Below, piece by piece: positions 1 to 8,256 of a stretch of DNA of 64,000 nucleotides (its first letter is position 1; the number at the start of each line of letters is the position of its first letter). The notes below the pieces were generated by a model, which did no database searches, was not told the DNA's origin, and saw only the letters and a program-made list of their open reading frames with translations. The DNA comes from Dyadobacter sp. 676. Its GTDB lineage: Bacteria > Bacteroidota > Bacteroidia > Cytophagales > Spirosomataceae. Made by a program: the position numbers and the translations under genes. Location of the stretch: the NCBI RefSeq assembly GCF_040448675.1, contig NZ_CP159289.1, positions 5,749,001 through 5,813,000 of the forward strand, read 5' to 3'.

Positions 1-55
1 AACCAAAAATACAGCTCAGCAGCAGGCAGAGCCCGAAACTCAAATTTTTTATCAT
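1..55 (-). CDS. N-terminus of an exported protein (cut by window edge)
   Basis: An ATG at 55 on the minus strand opens a frame running off the left edge. The 18 visible residues begin MIKNLSFG and continue into a leucine-rich stretch ending LLLSC. This is a typical signal peptide, and the LLSC could be a lipobox. Function cannot be told from this piece. An ACCGGTAAAA motif lies about 100 bases upstream (152-161), the same motif found in the HxlR/reductase promoter. Confidence 0.5.
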   Translation of the reverse strand, partial: MIKNLSFGLCLLLSCIFG

Positions 56-236
56 GGTTGCGCAGAGGATAAGGAATAATCGGTAGCAGGAAATCCCGGA
101 TGGCTCGATGCGGCAAAGGAATTTACAACCGTTCAAATGTAGCTTTTCACAACCGGTAAAAATCAATTCGTAAATTAATGAATTGTTAAGTTAACCAACG
201 CGGTGAGTTTCGCCTGGCATCATTCCCTGGAGGTTT

Positions 237-605
237 TCAGCCAGCTTTTTTTGCTTTTTTACTTTCTGCATAATGCTCGCCCCAATTGATCAATGCGTCG
301 TAAACGGCGTGAAGCGATTGGCCCAGCGGGGTTAACCGGTATTCTACACGAGGCGGTACCTCGGGATAAACCATCCGCGTGACGATTCCGTCCTGTTCCA
401 TTTTACGTAGCTGAGCGGTGAGCGTCTTCTCCGAAATATTCTCCAGCTGGTTGTTAATGTCACAATATCGTACCGATTCGCGATCGCGGAGGAGGCCGTA
501 TATCCTCATTATCCACTTGCCGCTGATGGTGGCCAGGGCCAATTCAATCGAGCAGGCGGCCGGCGCTTTTTCCCATTCTTTCCGGGTTGTTCTGTTATAT
601 GCCAA
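237..605 (-). CDS. HxlR-family winged-helix transcriptional regulator
   Basis: A 122-residue protein covering the whole HxlR (DUF24) domain. The N-terminal cysteine in the PAACSIELALATISGKW segment (Cys18) is at the site where HypR/QorR-type members sense electrophiles or disulfide stress. The helix-turn-helix and wing follow (ISEKTLTAQLRKMEQDGIV, then VEYRLTPLG). Such regulators act as dimers and usually control a neighbouring, often divergent, quinone or aldehyde detoxification gene. Here the divergent neighbour is an old-yellow-enzyme reductase, so control of that promoter is the natural inference. The effector is unknown. Confidence 0.9.
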   Translation of the reverse strand: MAYNRTTRKEWEKAPAACSIELALATISGKWIMRIYGLLRDRESVRYCDINNQLENISEKTLTAQLRKMEQDGIVTRMVYPEVPPRVEYRLTPLGQSLHAVYDALINWGEHYAESKKAKKAG

Positions 606-635
606 TTTCTACTGTTTCGAGGTGGATATGCTAAT

Positions 636-678
636 ACCGGTAAAATTTAATCAATTTTTTTTCATTCGGTAAACCGGT
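636..678. promoter_or_regulatory. Candidate HxlR operator region between divergent genes
   Basis: The 191-base gap between the HxlR gene (start 605, minus) and the reductase (start 797, plus) carries ACCGGT twice, at 636-641 and 673-678, in AT-rich sequence. The first reads ACCGGTAAAA. The same ten bases recur at 152-161, upstream of the leftmost gene, and at 2061-2070, at the DoxX start. The spacing and gene context suit an autoregulatory operator. This is inferred only from repetition: the motif also occurs once inside a coding region at 33108. Confidence 0.35.
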
Positions 679-796
679 GATACTGAACAATGCAAACCTT
701 CAATGCAGTTGCGAACATCGAGGTAAGTTCTTGTAGCATAGATAAAATAGGTCTGTAATTTGTTCGAAAAACCACGGGTTTAAATAACGAATTACA

Positions 797-2004
797 ATGA
801 AAAGTACATCTTTATTCGCTCCCTTCGACCTGGGCGGACAACAATTATCAAACCGGATTGTGATGGCACCAATGACGAGGACCCGTACCTCGCCCGGGGA
901 TGTGCCGAATGAGCTAATGGCGAAATATTACGGGCAGCGCGCCAGCGCCGGGCTGATTATCGCGGAAGCCACCGACGTCGCCCCCCCATAGCAAGGGCTA
1001 TTTATGGACGCCGGGCGTTTATACGGACGAGCAGGTTCAGGGATGGAAATTGGTGACGGATGCCGTTCACCGGAATGGCGGTAAGATCTTTTTTACAAAT
1101 ATGGCATGTGGGACGAATGTCACATGTTTCGCTGATGCCGGATGGCCAGCAGCCCTGGGGTGTTACCGGGGAACAGGCTACCGGCTCCGACGTGTTCGCG
1201 CACGGCAGCGACGGCAGGTTAACGTTTGTGCCAGCCAGTAAGCCCCGGCAAATCGGGACGGACGAGATACCTGCATTGCTGGAAGATTTCAGATGGGCGT
1301 TTCAGAATGCCGCCGAGGCTGGATTCGACGGAATCGAACTGCACGCGGCCAACGGCTATCTGTTCGAGCAATTCATGAATTCGACGCTTAATACACGTAC
1401 CGACCGCTACGGCGGGCAGACCCTGGAAAACCGAACCCGTTTTCTGCTTGAAGTCGTCGACATCGCGGGCGAGATATTGGGTGCGGACAAAATCGGGGTC
1501 AGACTTTCGCCTTTCGGGCATTATAACAGCATCCCGGCGGACCCGCACGCCGGGGAAACGTTCTTCTACTTGTCCGGGGAATTGGACCGCCGAGGCATTG
1601 CATACCTCCATCTTCTTTACCAGCTTATGCCGGCCGGAAATATGGAAGAAGTAACCAAATTCGAAGAGACGAACCTTCCCGACTATTTTGTCAAAAAGGT
1701 TCGCGATGAATTCCGTGGAGCAATTATCTGGTGCGGCAGTTTTGACAAGGAAACGGCTGAGCGTGCATTGGCTACCGGCATGGTGGACCTGATCGCCTTC
1801 GGGCGTCCTTTTATAGGTAATCCCGATCTGGTTGCCCGGCTCAGGAACAATTGGCCTTTGACGGTGGCAGACCGTTCGGTCTATTACACCAGGAATGGCG
1901 AAACCGGGTTCACCGATTTTCCAAACTTCGCCCCCCCTGGCTACGGAGGCCCGCTCACAGCTGGCGGCCGGACTATAAATGTGCAGTTTCTTAAACTGGT
2001 TTAA
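797..2004 (+). pseudogene. Old-yellow-enzyme (NemA-like) alkene reductase, two frameshifts
   Basis: Across three frames this encodes a complete FMN-dependent ene-reductase of the OYE family, about 400 residues. Frame one (797-991) has the N-terminus LFAPFDLGGQQLSNRIVMAP and MTRTRT. After C7 at 981-987 the homology continues one frame on as SKGYLWTPGVYTDEQVQGWK. After T6 at 1089-1094 it shifts again into LQIWHVGRMSH and runs to 2004 with AANGYLFEQF, the RYGG segment and FGRPFIGNPDL. Removing one C and one T restores a single open frame reading through VAPHSKGY and GGKIFLQIWHVGR. Either two sequencing errors or a genuine pseudogene. Family members reduce activated alkenes, quinones and nitro compounds with NAD(P)H, fitting control by the divergent HxlR gene. 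Confidence 0.85.
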
Positions 2005-2057
2005 GTTTTTTCACATCTTTCGCCCGCTATTTTGCGCTGTTAACATCCGATAAAACG

Positions 2058-2516
2058 ATGACCGGTAAAATGGCGTACTCCCCTCAGCTTTTTTCAAGGA
2101 TTGCCATCGCGGCGACGATGCTTTCGGCGGTAGCCGACAGGCTTGGCCTCTGGGGCGATAACGCGAGCTGGGGCAACTGGCAGAATTTTGAAAAATATAC
2201 GGCGCAGCTCACCTTTTTCCTCCCTGAAATTTTGAGCAAATTCTCCGCATACGCTGCTACTTCCCTGGAAATTATATTGTCTGTGATGCTGATTTCAGGT
2301 TTCAAGACGAAAATAGCGGCGATTGCCACGGGAATCCTCTTACTGATTTTTGCATTGGCGATGAGTATTTCGCTGGGAATAAAAGCACCCCTGGACTATT
2401 CGGTCTGGATAGGCAGTTCGGCGGCATTTATGCTTGCGGCCCAAAATGGCAACTTCCCGGCACGGCGGCAAGGCGGGTGGCGAAATCGGGATTGCAATCA
2501 GCATTCCCGAACGTAA
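2058..2516 (+). CDS. DoxX-family membrane protein
   Basis: About 150 residues with four hydrophobic helices. The signatures AVADRLGLWG, YTAQLTFFLP and SLGIKAPLDYSVWIGSSAAF are those of DoxX-like proteins, often found with redox and detoxification enzymes. The start may be ATG 2058 or ATG 2070. The latter would leave the ACCGGTAAAA motif just ahead of the gene. The last 25 or so residues are polar and unlike the family's usual end, so the C-terminus may be altered. It follows the reductase by about 50 bases and probably belongs to the same HxlR-controlled group. Molecular function is not established. Confidence 0.75.
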   Translation: MTGKMAYSPQLFSRIAIAATMLSAVADRLGLWGDNASWGNWQNFEKYTAQLTFFLPEILSKFSAYAATSLEIILSVMLISGFKTKIAAIATGILLLIFALAMSISLGIKAPLDYSVWIGSSAAFMLAAQNGNFPARRQGGWRNRDCNQHSRT

Positions 2517-2670
2517 ACCATCGGCTGTTATGCGGCCGCTTTGAGTGCTGTGTTCTGCAAGTATTCTTCCGAAAGTAAAATCCGTACAAATCGTAATTTT
2601 CATTCTATTTTTTTAGTACGGTATGTGGTAGATTGCAACTTACCTTTGACGAACCAGACCCAACCGACCG

Positions 2671-3657
2671 ATGATGACCGATACACTTTTTTCCAGAAGG
2701 AGCTGGCTGAAAACAAGCTCCGCTTTTGCAGCTGCGGAATGGGCAGGGGTTGCCGTTTCCCCTGCAGCCAATGCCCCGGCCCAAACCCCGCCGTTGACCC
2801 CTGAGGAAATCGCCGCCATCGAAAGCGCAATGGGCAGGAAGGGAACCTACAATGAAGGTCAGGCCGTCCATACCACGCCGCTTCCAAGGAACGATCTGAA
2901 AGTCACGATTAAAGGAGAGGCCGTGCCGATTCCGTTCGGTTTTGGCGGCTGGGCGTCCGTTAAGAAAACGGTGGATGGCAAGTCGGCCGTTTTGATGAGC
3001 GATACGGTACTTTTGGAGGAAGAAGTAAACCCGCTTATTTCAGCCGCACATGAAAATGGGCTTGAAATAGGGGCGATCCATAACCATTTCTTCTACGAGC
3101 AGCCACGTATATTTTACATGCACCTGCACGGGATGGGGACACCGGAGCAATTGGCTCGAAAATTTGCGGAAACGATCCGCAATGCCAGGATTTCGCCTGC
3201 TAACCAGCCAGTCGTTTCCGCCCCACCTGCCGTAACGGCGAAGGAGCTGTTTAACCTTTCAGAGCTGGATGCGATTGTCAAATATACCGGCACGGTAAAC
3301 GGCCCGGCCTACAAATATACCGTGGGACGCGACGACCTGACGGTTATGGCGATGGGCGCAGAAATGACCGCCGCGATAGGGTTGAATTCCTGGGCGAGTT
3401 TTGCCGGCACGATCGACAAGGCCCACATTGCCGGGGACATTGCCATGCTTGAAGGGGAAGTGAATAGCGTAATTAAGGTGCTCCGCGGACATGGCCTGGA
3501 AGTGGTAGCATTGCATAACCATATGCTGGGCGATTCCCCACGGATGATTTTCCTGCATTACTATGGCAAAGGTGCGGCAACAACGCTAGCCCAGGGGTTC
3601 AGGGCCGCGCTGGATGTGCTCGGCAAGCCGGTCAACCCGGCCCATAAAAACCATTGA
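2671..3657 (+). CDS. DUF1259 (LppY/LpqO-type) exported protein
   Basis: A 328-residue protein. The N-terminus has a twin arginine followed by a hydrophobic stretch (SRRSWLKTSSAFAAA), suggesting Tat or Sec export. The body is a tandem repeat of one module. Each copy carries a histidine-rich motif, IHNHFFYEQPRIFYMHLHG near residue 145 and LHNHMLGDSPRMIFLHYYG near residue 280, characteristic of the DUF1259/LpqO family. The conserved HNH...H residues look like a metal site, but no reaction is established. The start could be ATG 2671 or 2674. It follows DoxX by about 150 bases in the same direction. Confidence 0.8.
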   Translation: MMTDTLFSRRSWLKTSSAFAAAEWAGVAVSPAANAPAQTPPLTPEEIAAIESAMGRKGTYNEGQAVHTTPLPRNDLKVTIKGEAVPIPFGFGGWASVKKTVDGKSAVLMSDTVLLEEEVNPLISAAHENGLEIGAIHNHFFYEQPRIFYMHLHGMGTPEQLARKFAETIRNARISPANQPVVSAPPAVTAKELFNLSELDAIVKYTGTVNGPAYKYTVGRDDLTVMAMGAEMTAAIGLNSWASFAGTIDKAHIAGDIAMLEGEVNSVIKVLRGHGLEVVALHNHMLGDSPRMIFLHYYGKGAATTLAQGFRAALDVLGKPVNPAHKNH

Positions 3658-3723
3658 CGGTACAAGAACAACACAGGCCAGGTGCCGAAGACTGAATGCC
3701 GTCGGTTTTCGCCTGGCAGGCCG

Positions 3724-4509
3724 TCAGTTCGCGATGGAATGTGCGGCTAATATTTCTTTCAGATCGTCCACGTGGTTGCACACCCCGGCCACACGGCCAC
3801 TTTTGTCGATAAGCATGTGTGTCGGGTAGCTGTTGATGTTCAAGGTATCGTTCAGGTAACTCTTTTTATCGGCTACCACCGCATAATCGAATTTTCTTTT
3901 TTGAAGAAATTTCTCCAACGCGCCCTGCGGGTCCATCGCGACGCTCACGAACAGCACATCTTTTCGCGCCCGGTTGCTTGCCACGATCGCATTCAGCCCG
4001 GGCATTTCCGCAATACAGGGCAGGCATCCGATAAACCAGAACTTCATGACCACGAATTTGCCTTTGGTGGTCGCGGTGTCGAAAACCCGGCCGTCGATAG
4101 ATTTGTATCCAAACCCGCTGAGGGGCTTCCCGACTCTGAGAAAATCTCTGTAATCGCTGTAAGCGGTTGCGCGAAGCTGGTTCCGGATAGTTTCATTCAT
4201 ATTGCTGTCGATCTTTTTGAGCTTGTATTGAATGGCCGTATCACCCAGGGTGTACTTCAAAACGGCATATTCGCCCGTGCTGTATTTTTGCATGAAAGAG
4301 TCGAGCGGGATCACACGTGCGTCCGTATCGAACGGCGTGAAATGTTTGTAAAATTTGATGTTTTTGGAATGGTAGTTCCACCAATGCGGAAAGTCTGCCA
4401 GCGCATTGCCGGTACCTTCGACCGGCCTTCCAAGCTTGTCCCGGTCGGCGGAACAGGCTAGCGCCAGGATGGATAACAGGAAAAGTGTCAGGTTCTTAGA
4501 GAGAATCAT
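3724..4509 (-). CDS. TlpA-like thioredoxin-fold lipoprotein
   Basis: A 261-residue protein when started at ATG 4509; a longer open frame upstream has no signal sequence. The signal ends in the lipobox LALAC (Cys19), so the mature protein is probably lipid-anchored in the envelope. The C-terminal half is an AhpC/TSA-TlpA thioredoxin domain with the redox motif WFIGCLPC (Cys162, Cys165) and the cis-proline motif SYPTHMLID. Such proteins are periplasmic disulfide reductases or peroxidase-like enzymes. The N-terminal 130 residues have no family I recognise. It converges with the DUF1259 gene and is not in an operon. Confidence 0.8.
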   Translation of the reverse strand: MILSKNLTLFLLSILALACSADRDKLGRPVEGTGNALADFPHWWNYHSKNIKFYKHFTPFDTDARVIPLDSFMQKYSTGEYAVLKYTLGDTAIQYKLKKIDSNMNETIRNQLRATAYSDYRDFLRVGKPLSGFGYKSIDGRVFDTATTKGKFVVMKFWFIGCLPCIAEMPGLNAIVASNRARKDVLFVSVAMDPQGALEKFLQKRKFDYAVVADKKSYLNDTLNINSYPTHMLIDKSGRVAGVCNHVDDLKEILAAHSIAN

Positions 4510-4777
4510 AACAAGAACGGTTGATTGGAGACAAAGTGCCCGGTAAGGCGGTTCCCGTGTTGCAAGTACTGCTGACAAACGGGTGTAAAATTTTTCCTGA
4601 CAGGGATATGGACGATAATGTATAATTAATTTGTATGTCAATCAAGCACTCTGAATTTGCGGGCCACATTCAGGGAAAAAAGATGTATTTTTCACCGACG
4701 CTACCCGAATAATTCCGGTAGTATCGGAAATTGCCGGAGGCAGGCGAGGCGGCTAATACTAATATTCTCAAAAATTC

Positions 4778-5314
4778 ATGGCAGACCCACACATACAGGC
4801 TGAATGGGGGAAATTCAGCCACCTGTTCATGCGGGAGGAAATTCCTGCGAAAACGGTACTGCTTGGGGAAGGGGAGATTGCCCGAAAAGTTTACTTTATC
4901 GAAAAAGGGTGTCTCAGGCTTTCTTTCAACAAGGATGGCAAGGATATTACCTTCCAGTTTTTCTTTGAAGGAGAAGGCGTTTCCTCGGCCGAAAGTTTCC
5001 GTTACAACCAGCCTAGCCTTTACGCGATCGAGAGCCTTGAACCCTGCGTCGTGCACACACTCACCAAAAAGGATTATTTCGGGATCATGGAGGCTTCGCC
5101 ATTGATCCGGGAGGCGCTGGAAGAGCAAACCCTCCAACGCTTGCTGTACGTCGAAAAGCTGTTTCTTTCAAGGATCAAAAACAGCCCCGAGGAAAGGTAC
5201 AGGGAGTTGCTCGAACAGCGCCCGGAGATCCTTCAAAGGGTACCCCAGCATTATATTGCATCTTTCCTCGGAGTTACTTCCGTTTCTTTGAGCAGGATCA
5301 GGAACAGGAGGTAG
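4778..5314 (+). CDS. Crp/Fnr-family transcriptional regulator
   Basis: A 178-residue protein with an N-terminal cyclic-nucleotide-binding-like beta-barrel (about residues 15-115; KVYFIEKGCLRLSFNKDGKDI) and a short C-terminal helix-turn-helix ending YIASFLGVTSVSLSRIRNR. This matches the short Bacteroidota Crp/Fnr proteins. I see no cysteine cluster for an Fe-S centre and no clear cAMP pocket, so the ligand is unknown. The gene begins 79 bases ahead of the epoxide hydrolase, which may be its target or operon partner. Confidence 0.85.
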   Translation: MADPHIQAEWGKFSHLFMREEIPAKTVLLGEGEIARKVYFIEKGCLRLSFNKDGKDITFQFFFEGEGVSSAESFRYNQPSLYAIESLEPCVVHTLTKKDYFGIMEASPLIREALEEQTLQRLLYVEKLFLSRIKNSPEERYRELLEQRPEILQRVPQHYIASFLGVTSVSLSRIRNRR

Positions 5315-5393
5315 CATTTATTAACAATTGTTATCGCCCGCCGGAGGCATGGTACCGAATTTTGTAATGTTCACATTCAAACATTTGATAACC

Positions 5394-6578
5394 ATGCGAC
5401 CATTCCGGATTGAAATTCCCGACAGTGATATCGATTATCTCAGACAAAGGCTTGCCAATGCCCGCTGGAACCCAACGCAAAGCGGATGGGAAAAGGGCGT
5501 TCCGGTCGGTTATCTGAAGAATACCGCCGACTATTGGCTCAATCAGTTCGACTGGAAAAAACAGGAGGCGGACCTAAACCGATATCCGCATTTTATTACG
5601 GGGATTGATGGGCAGGACATCCACTTTCTGCATATCCGATCGCCCAGGGCAAATGCAGTCCCGCTGATGCTGATTCACGGCTGGCCGGGATCGTTTGCGG
5701 ATTTCACCCGGGTTATCGGGCCGCTTTCTAACCCGCAGGAATCCGGCCAGGTGGCGTTCGACCTGGTTATCCCTTCCATTCCGGGCTTTGGGTTTTCGGT
5801 GCCCGTTAAGGAGAAAGGGTATAATATGTTCAGAATTGCCGCCACATTCGCGACCCTGATGGACAGGCTGGGCTACGAGCGATTCGCCGTACACGGAGGC
5901 GACATGGGCGCCGGTGTAGCGGGCATCATGTCGGGAATCGCTGCGCATAGATTAATAGGTACCCATATCAATTCGGATTTTTTCGCGGTCGCCGGGCTAG
6001 GCATGTTCCCCTCCGACCGTTCATCTTTCACCGACGAGGAAAATCTCGGACTGGAACGGATGAAGCGGTATCAAAAAGACGGAACGGCCTATTTGGAAAT
6101 ACAGGCGACCAGGCCGCAAACGATCGGAACCGCCTTGTCGGACAGCCCGGTGGGACAACTGGCGTGGATGGCTGAAAAATATAAAGAATGGACCGACGAG
6201 GCCAAAGAGCTGCCGGAAGACGCCATCGGTATGGACCAAATGCTGACGAATGTATCGTTATACTGGTTCAACCAACTGGGAGCATCCAGCGCAGCAATCC
6301 TCTCCGAAAATATGAGCATGGCATTCGACTGGGGCGGCGGCAATGCACAGGAAGCCAATCAATGGGCAGGTCCGAAAGTCCCCTCGGCAATCGCCTGTTT
6401 TGGTAAAAAAGAAGATGAAACCCTGTTGAAAAAACTGGCTTCGCTGATGGGCGAACCCGACAGATGGTCTTTTTATGACAGCGGATGCCATTTTCCGGCC
6501 ATGGAAGTCCCCGATTTGCTGGTTGAAGACATCAGGCAGTTTTTCTCGGCCATTCTACGCAAGGACAAACCGTATTGA
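5394..6578 (+). CDS. Epoxide hydrolase (EHN-type alpha/beta hydrolase)
   Basis: A 394-residue protein from ATG 5394, chosen because family members begin with the PFRIEIPDSDIDYLRQRL segment; starts at 5328 and 5367 are possible. It has the EHN N-terminal domain (about 1-110), the oxyanion motif HGWPGS (95-100), the nucleophile Asp170 in HGGDMGAGV and the catalytic His366 in GCHFPAMEVPDLL. Members open epoxides to diols through an aspartyl ester, as in juvenile-hormone and microsomal-type hydrolases. No signal peptide, so cytoplasmic. Likely role is xenobiotic or lipid-epoxide detoxification. Confidence 0.88.
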   Translation: MRPFRIEIPDSDIDYLRQRLANARWNPTQSGWEKGVPVGYLKNTADYWLNQFDWKKQEADLNRYPHFITGIDGQDIHFLHIRSPRANAVPLMLIHGWPGSFADFTRVIGPLSNPQESGQVAFDLVIPSIPGFGFSVPVKEKGYNMFRIAATFATLMDRLGYERFAVHGGDMGAGVAGIMSGIAAHRLIGTHINSDFFAVAGLGMFPSDRSSFTDEENLGLERMKRYQKDGTAYLEIQATRPQTIGTALSDSPVGQLAWMAEKYKEWTDEAKELPEDAIGMDQMLTNVSLYWFNQLGASSAAILSENMSMAFDWGGGNAQEANQWAGPKVPSAIACFGKKEDETLLKKLASLMGEPDRWSFYDSGCHFPAMEVPDLLVEDIRQFFSAILRKDKPY

Positions 6579-6826
6579 ACGCCGCCAATTACAATGCCGC
6601 GTCGTACGCCATGGCACCGACGATTTCAGGACGAGGGTTCAGAGGGACAAGCAGTGAACAATGATGCGCAGGGATTGGAGCTCTTTAGATTTAATTGCAA
6701 AAAACAAATGCAAGGCAAGTATCTGGCAAAACTCCTATGCTTACTAATAGGAGTTAAAACAACCGAAAACAGCCGGAGGAATTATCCGGCGGCGCAACGA
6801 ACTATTCCTAATCACTGAGCTTCAAA

Positions 6827-8197
6827 ATGAACGTAAAGCAACAAACCGAAGGAGCAAAAAGGGCGGCGGGTCCACGTCCAGCGGCCCGAGCCGGGGATTC
6901 GGGCGCGTTCCTGACACGCCGTGAAATGCTCGGAATGACCGGGATGGCCGGCCTGGCCGCTTTGGCGGGCAGCGCAACCGGCGCTGTCCCGCAAACCGCG
7001 CAACAAAGGCCGCGCATTGCCTGTCTCGTTACTTATTGGGGCGCTACCCGGTCGCATGCCGACTGGATCATCACCAAACTGCTCGACGGCTATTGGTGGC
7101 AGGGCGCGCACACTCCTTCGCGGGTGGATGTGGTGTCCGTTTACATTCATCAGTTTGAAACCAGTTTGCTCGGACAGAAAATCTGCAAGGCCAGGAACAT
7201 CCCGATTTTCAGGACTGTCGGTGAGGCGGTTTCGCTCGGAGGGAAAGAACTTGCCGTGGACGGCGTCGTCATAGTCGGGGAGCATGGCGAATACCCTACC
7301 AATCTCAAAGGGCAATGGATGCTGCCGCGCTGGTGGATTTACCAGCAGGTAATCAAGGTTTTCGAGCAAAGCAAGCGCTCGGTACCTATTTTTAACGACA
7401 AGCACCTTTCCATTAGCTGGGATGAAGCCAAATGGATGTTTGATAAGTCCCGCGAGCTGGATTTTCCCCTGACCGGCGGCTCTTCCATACCGACCTACTT
7501 CCGCAAGCCCGAGATCGAGCTCGATATCGATACGCCCGTCCAGACGTCGGTCGTGGTGGGAGGCGCTGCCGACGAGGGTGCCCTTTTTCACTGCGTCGAT
7601 GTGCTGCAAGCGTTTGTGGAGCGTCGGCGGGGCGGTGAGACGGGCGTCAAGGCTGTGCAATGTATCCGCGGGTCCGAAACCTGGAAATGGACCGAACGTA
7701 ATCCCTGGGCGGCCAGGCTGCTTGAATCCATACGTGTTAATTTTGAATTGAAACCAGGGCATTTTCAGGAGATCGCCAAACCCAACGTCTGCATTGTAGA
7801 GTACAACGACGGCACCAAAGCGGCGGTATTTTCGGGCCAGGGTGTCGGGTGGACCTATGCCGGAGAAATCGAAGGGCGCGGGGAGCCGGTGGTTATTTCC
7901 ATGCTTGGCTGGCCGGGCCCGTTTTCGCAGTATCACGCCTCCAACTCGCAGCCGCATTGGATCACCGAGATGATGGTAACCGGAAGGGAGCCATTCAACG
8001 CCGAGCGACTGCTCCTTTCCACCGGGATTGTAGCCTATAATATGGAATCGAACTGGGAGAACGGCCGTTACTCCGCCATCGGACGCCGGATCGAGACGCC
8101 CTACATGAATATGACCTACCGCTCCACACGGACTGCGCAATTCAGTACCGGCGAAAGACCACCCAACGTGCCATATATGCGGGGGTTTGCGGAATAG
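6827..8197 (+). CDS. Tat-exported protein of unknown function
   Basis: A 456-residue protein with a twin-arginine signal (TRREMLGMTGMAGLAAL, about residues 30-47) and then a globular region with no family I can name. Conserved-looking stretches include TYWGATRSHADWI, DGVVIVGEHGEYP and ISMLGWPGPFSQYH. The overall look resembles large Tat-exported proteins of Bacteroidota, Planctomycetes and Acidobacteria that sit beside oxidoreductases and sugar hydrolases. Tat export suggests folding, or a cofactor or metal, before export. It lies 59 bases upstream of the M19 dipeptidase gene, so the two are probably cotranscribed. Confidence 0.65.
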   Translation: MNVKQQTEGAKRAAGPRPAARAGDSGAFLTRREMLGMTGMAGLAALAGSATGAVPQTAQQRPRIACLVTYWGATRSHADWIITKLLDGYWWQGAHTPSRVDVVSVYIHQFETSLLGQKICKARNIPIFRTVGEAVSLGGKELAVDGVVIVGEHGEYPTNLKGQWMLPRWWIYQQVIKVFEQSKRSVPIFNDKHLSISWDEAKWMFDKSRELDFPLTGGSSIPTYFRKPEIELDIDTPVQTSVVVGGAADEGALFHCVDVLQAFVERRRGGETGVKAVQCIRGSETWKWTERNPWAARLLESIRVNFELKPGHFQEIAKPNVCIVEYNDGTKAAVFSGQGVGWTYAGEIEGRGEPVVISMLGWPGPFSQYHASNSQPHWITEMMVTGREPFNAERLLLSTGIVAYNMESNWENGRYSAIGRRIETPYMNMTYRSTRTAQFSTGERPPNVPYMRGFAE

Positions 8198-8214
8198 TGT
8201 ATGGGTGAATGGGC

Positions 8215-8250
8215 TCATTCAATCATTCAAATCATTCAATCATTAATTCA
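8215..8250. repeat. Short tandem CATTCAAT repeats
   Basis: The gap between the Tat protein and the dipeptidase holds three to four imperfect copies of CATTCAAT in a row, ending seven bases before the dipeptidase ATG at 8257. This is where the ribosome lands, so copy-number change would alter spacing or translation. The effect is speculative. Confidence 0.5.
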
Positions 8251-8256
8251 GCGCGC

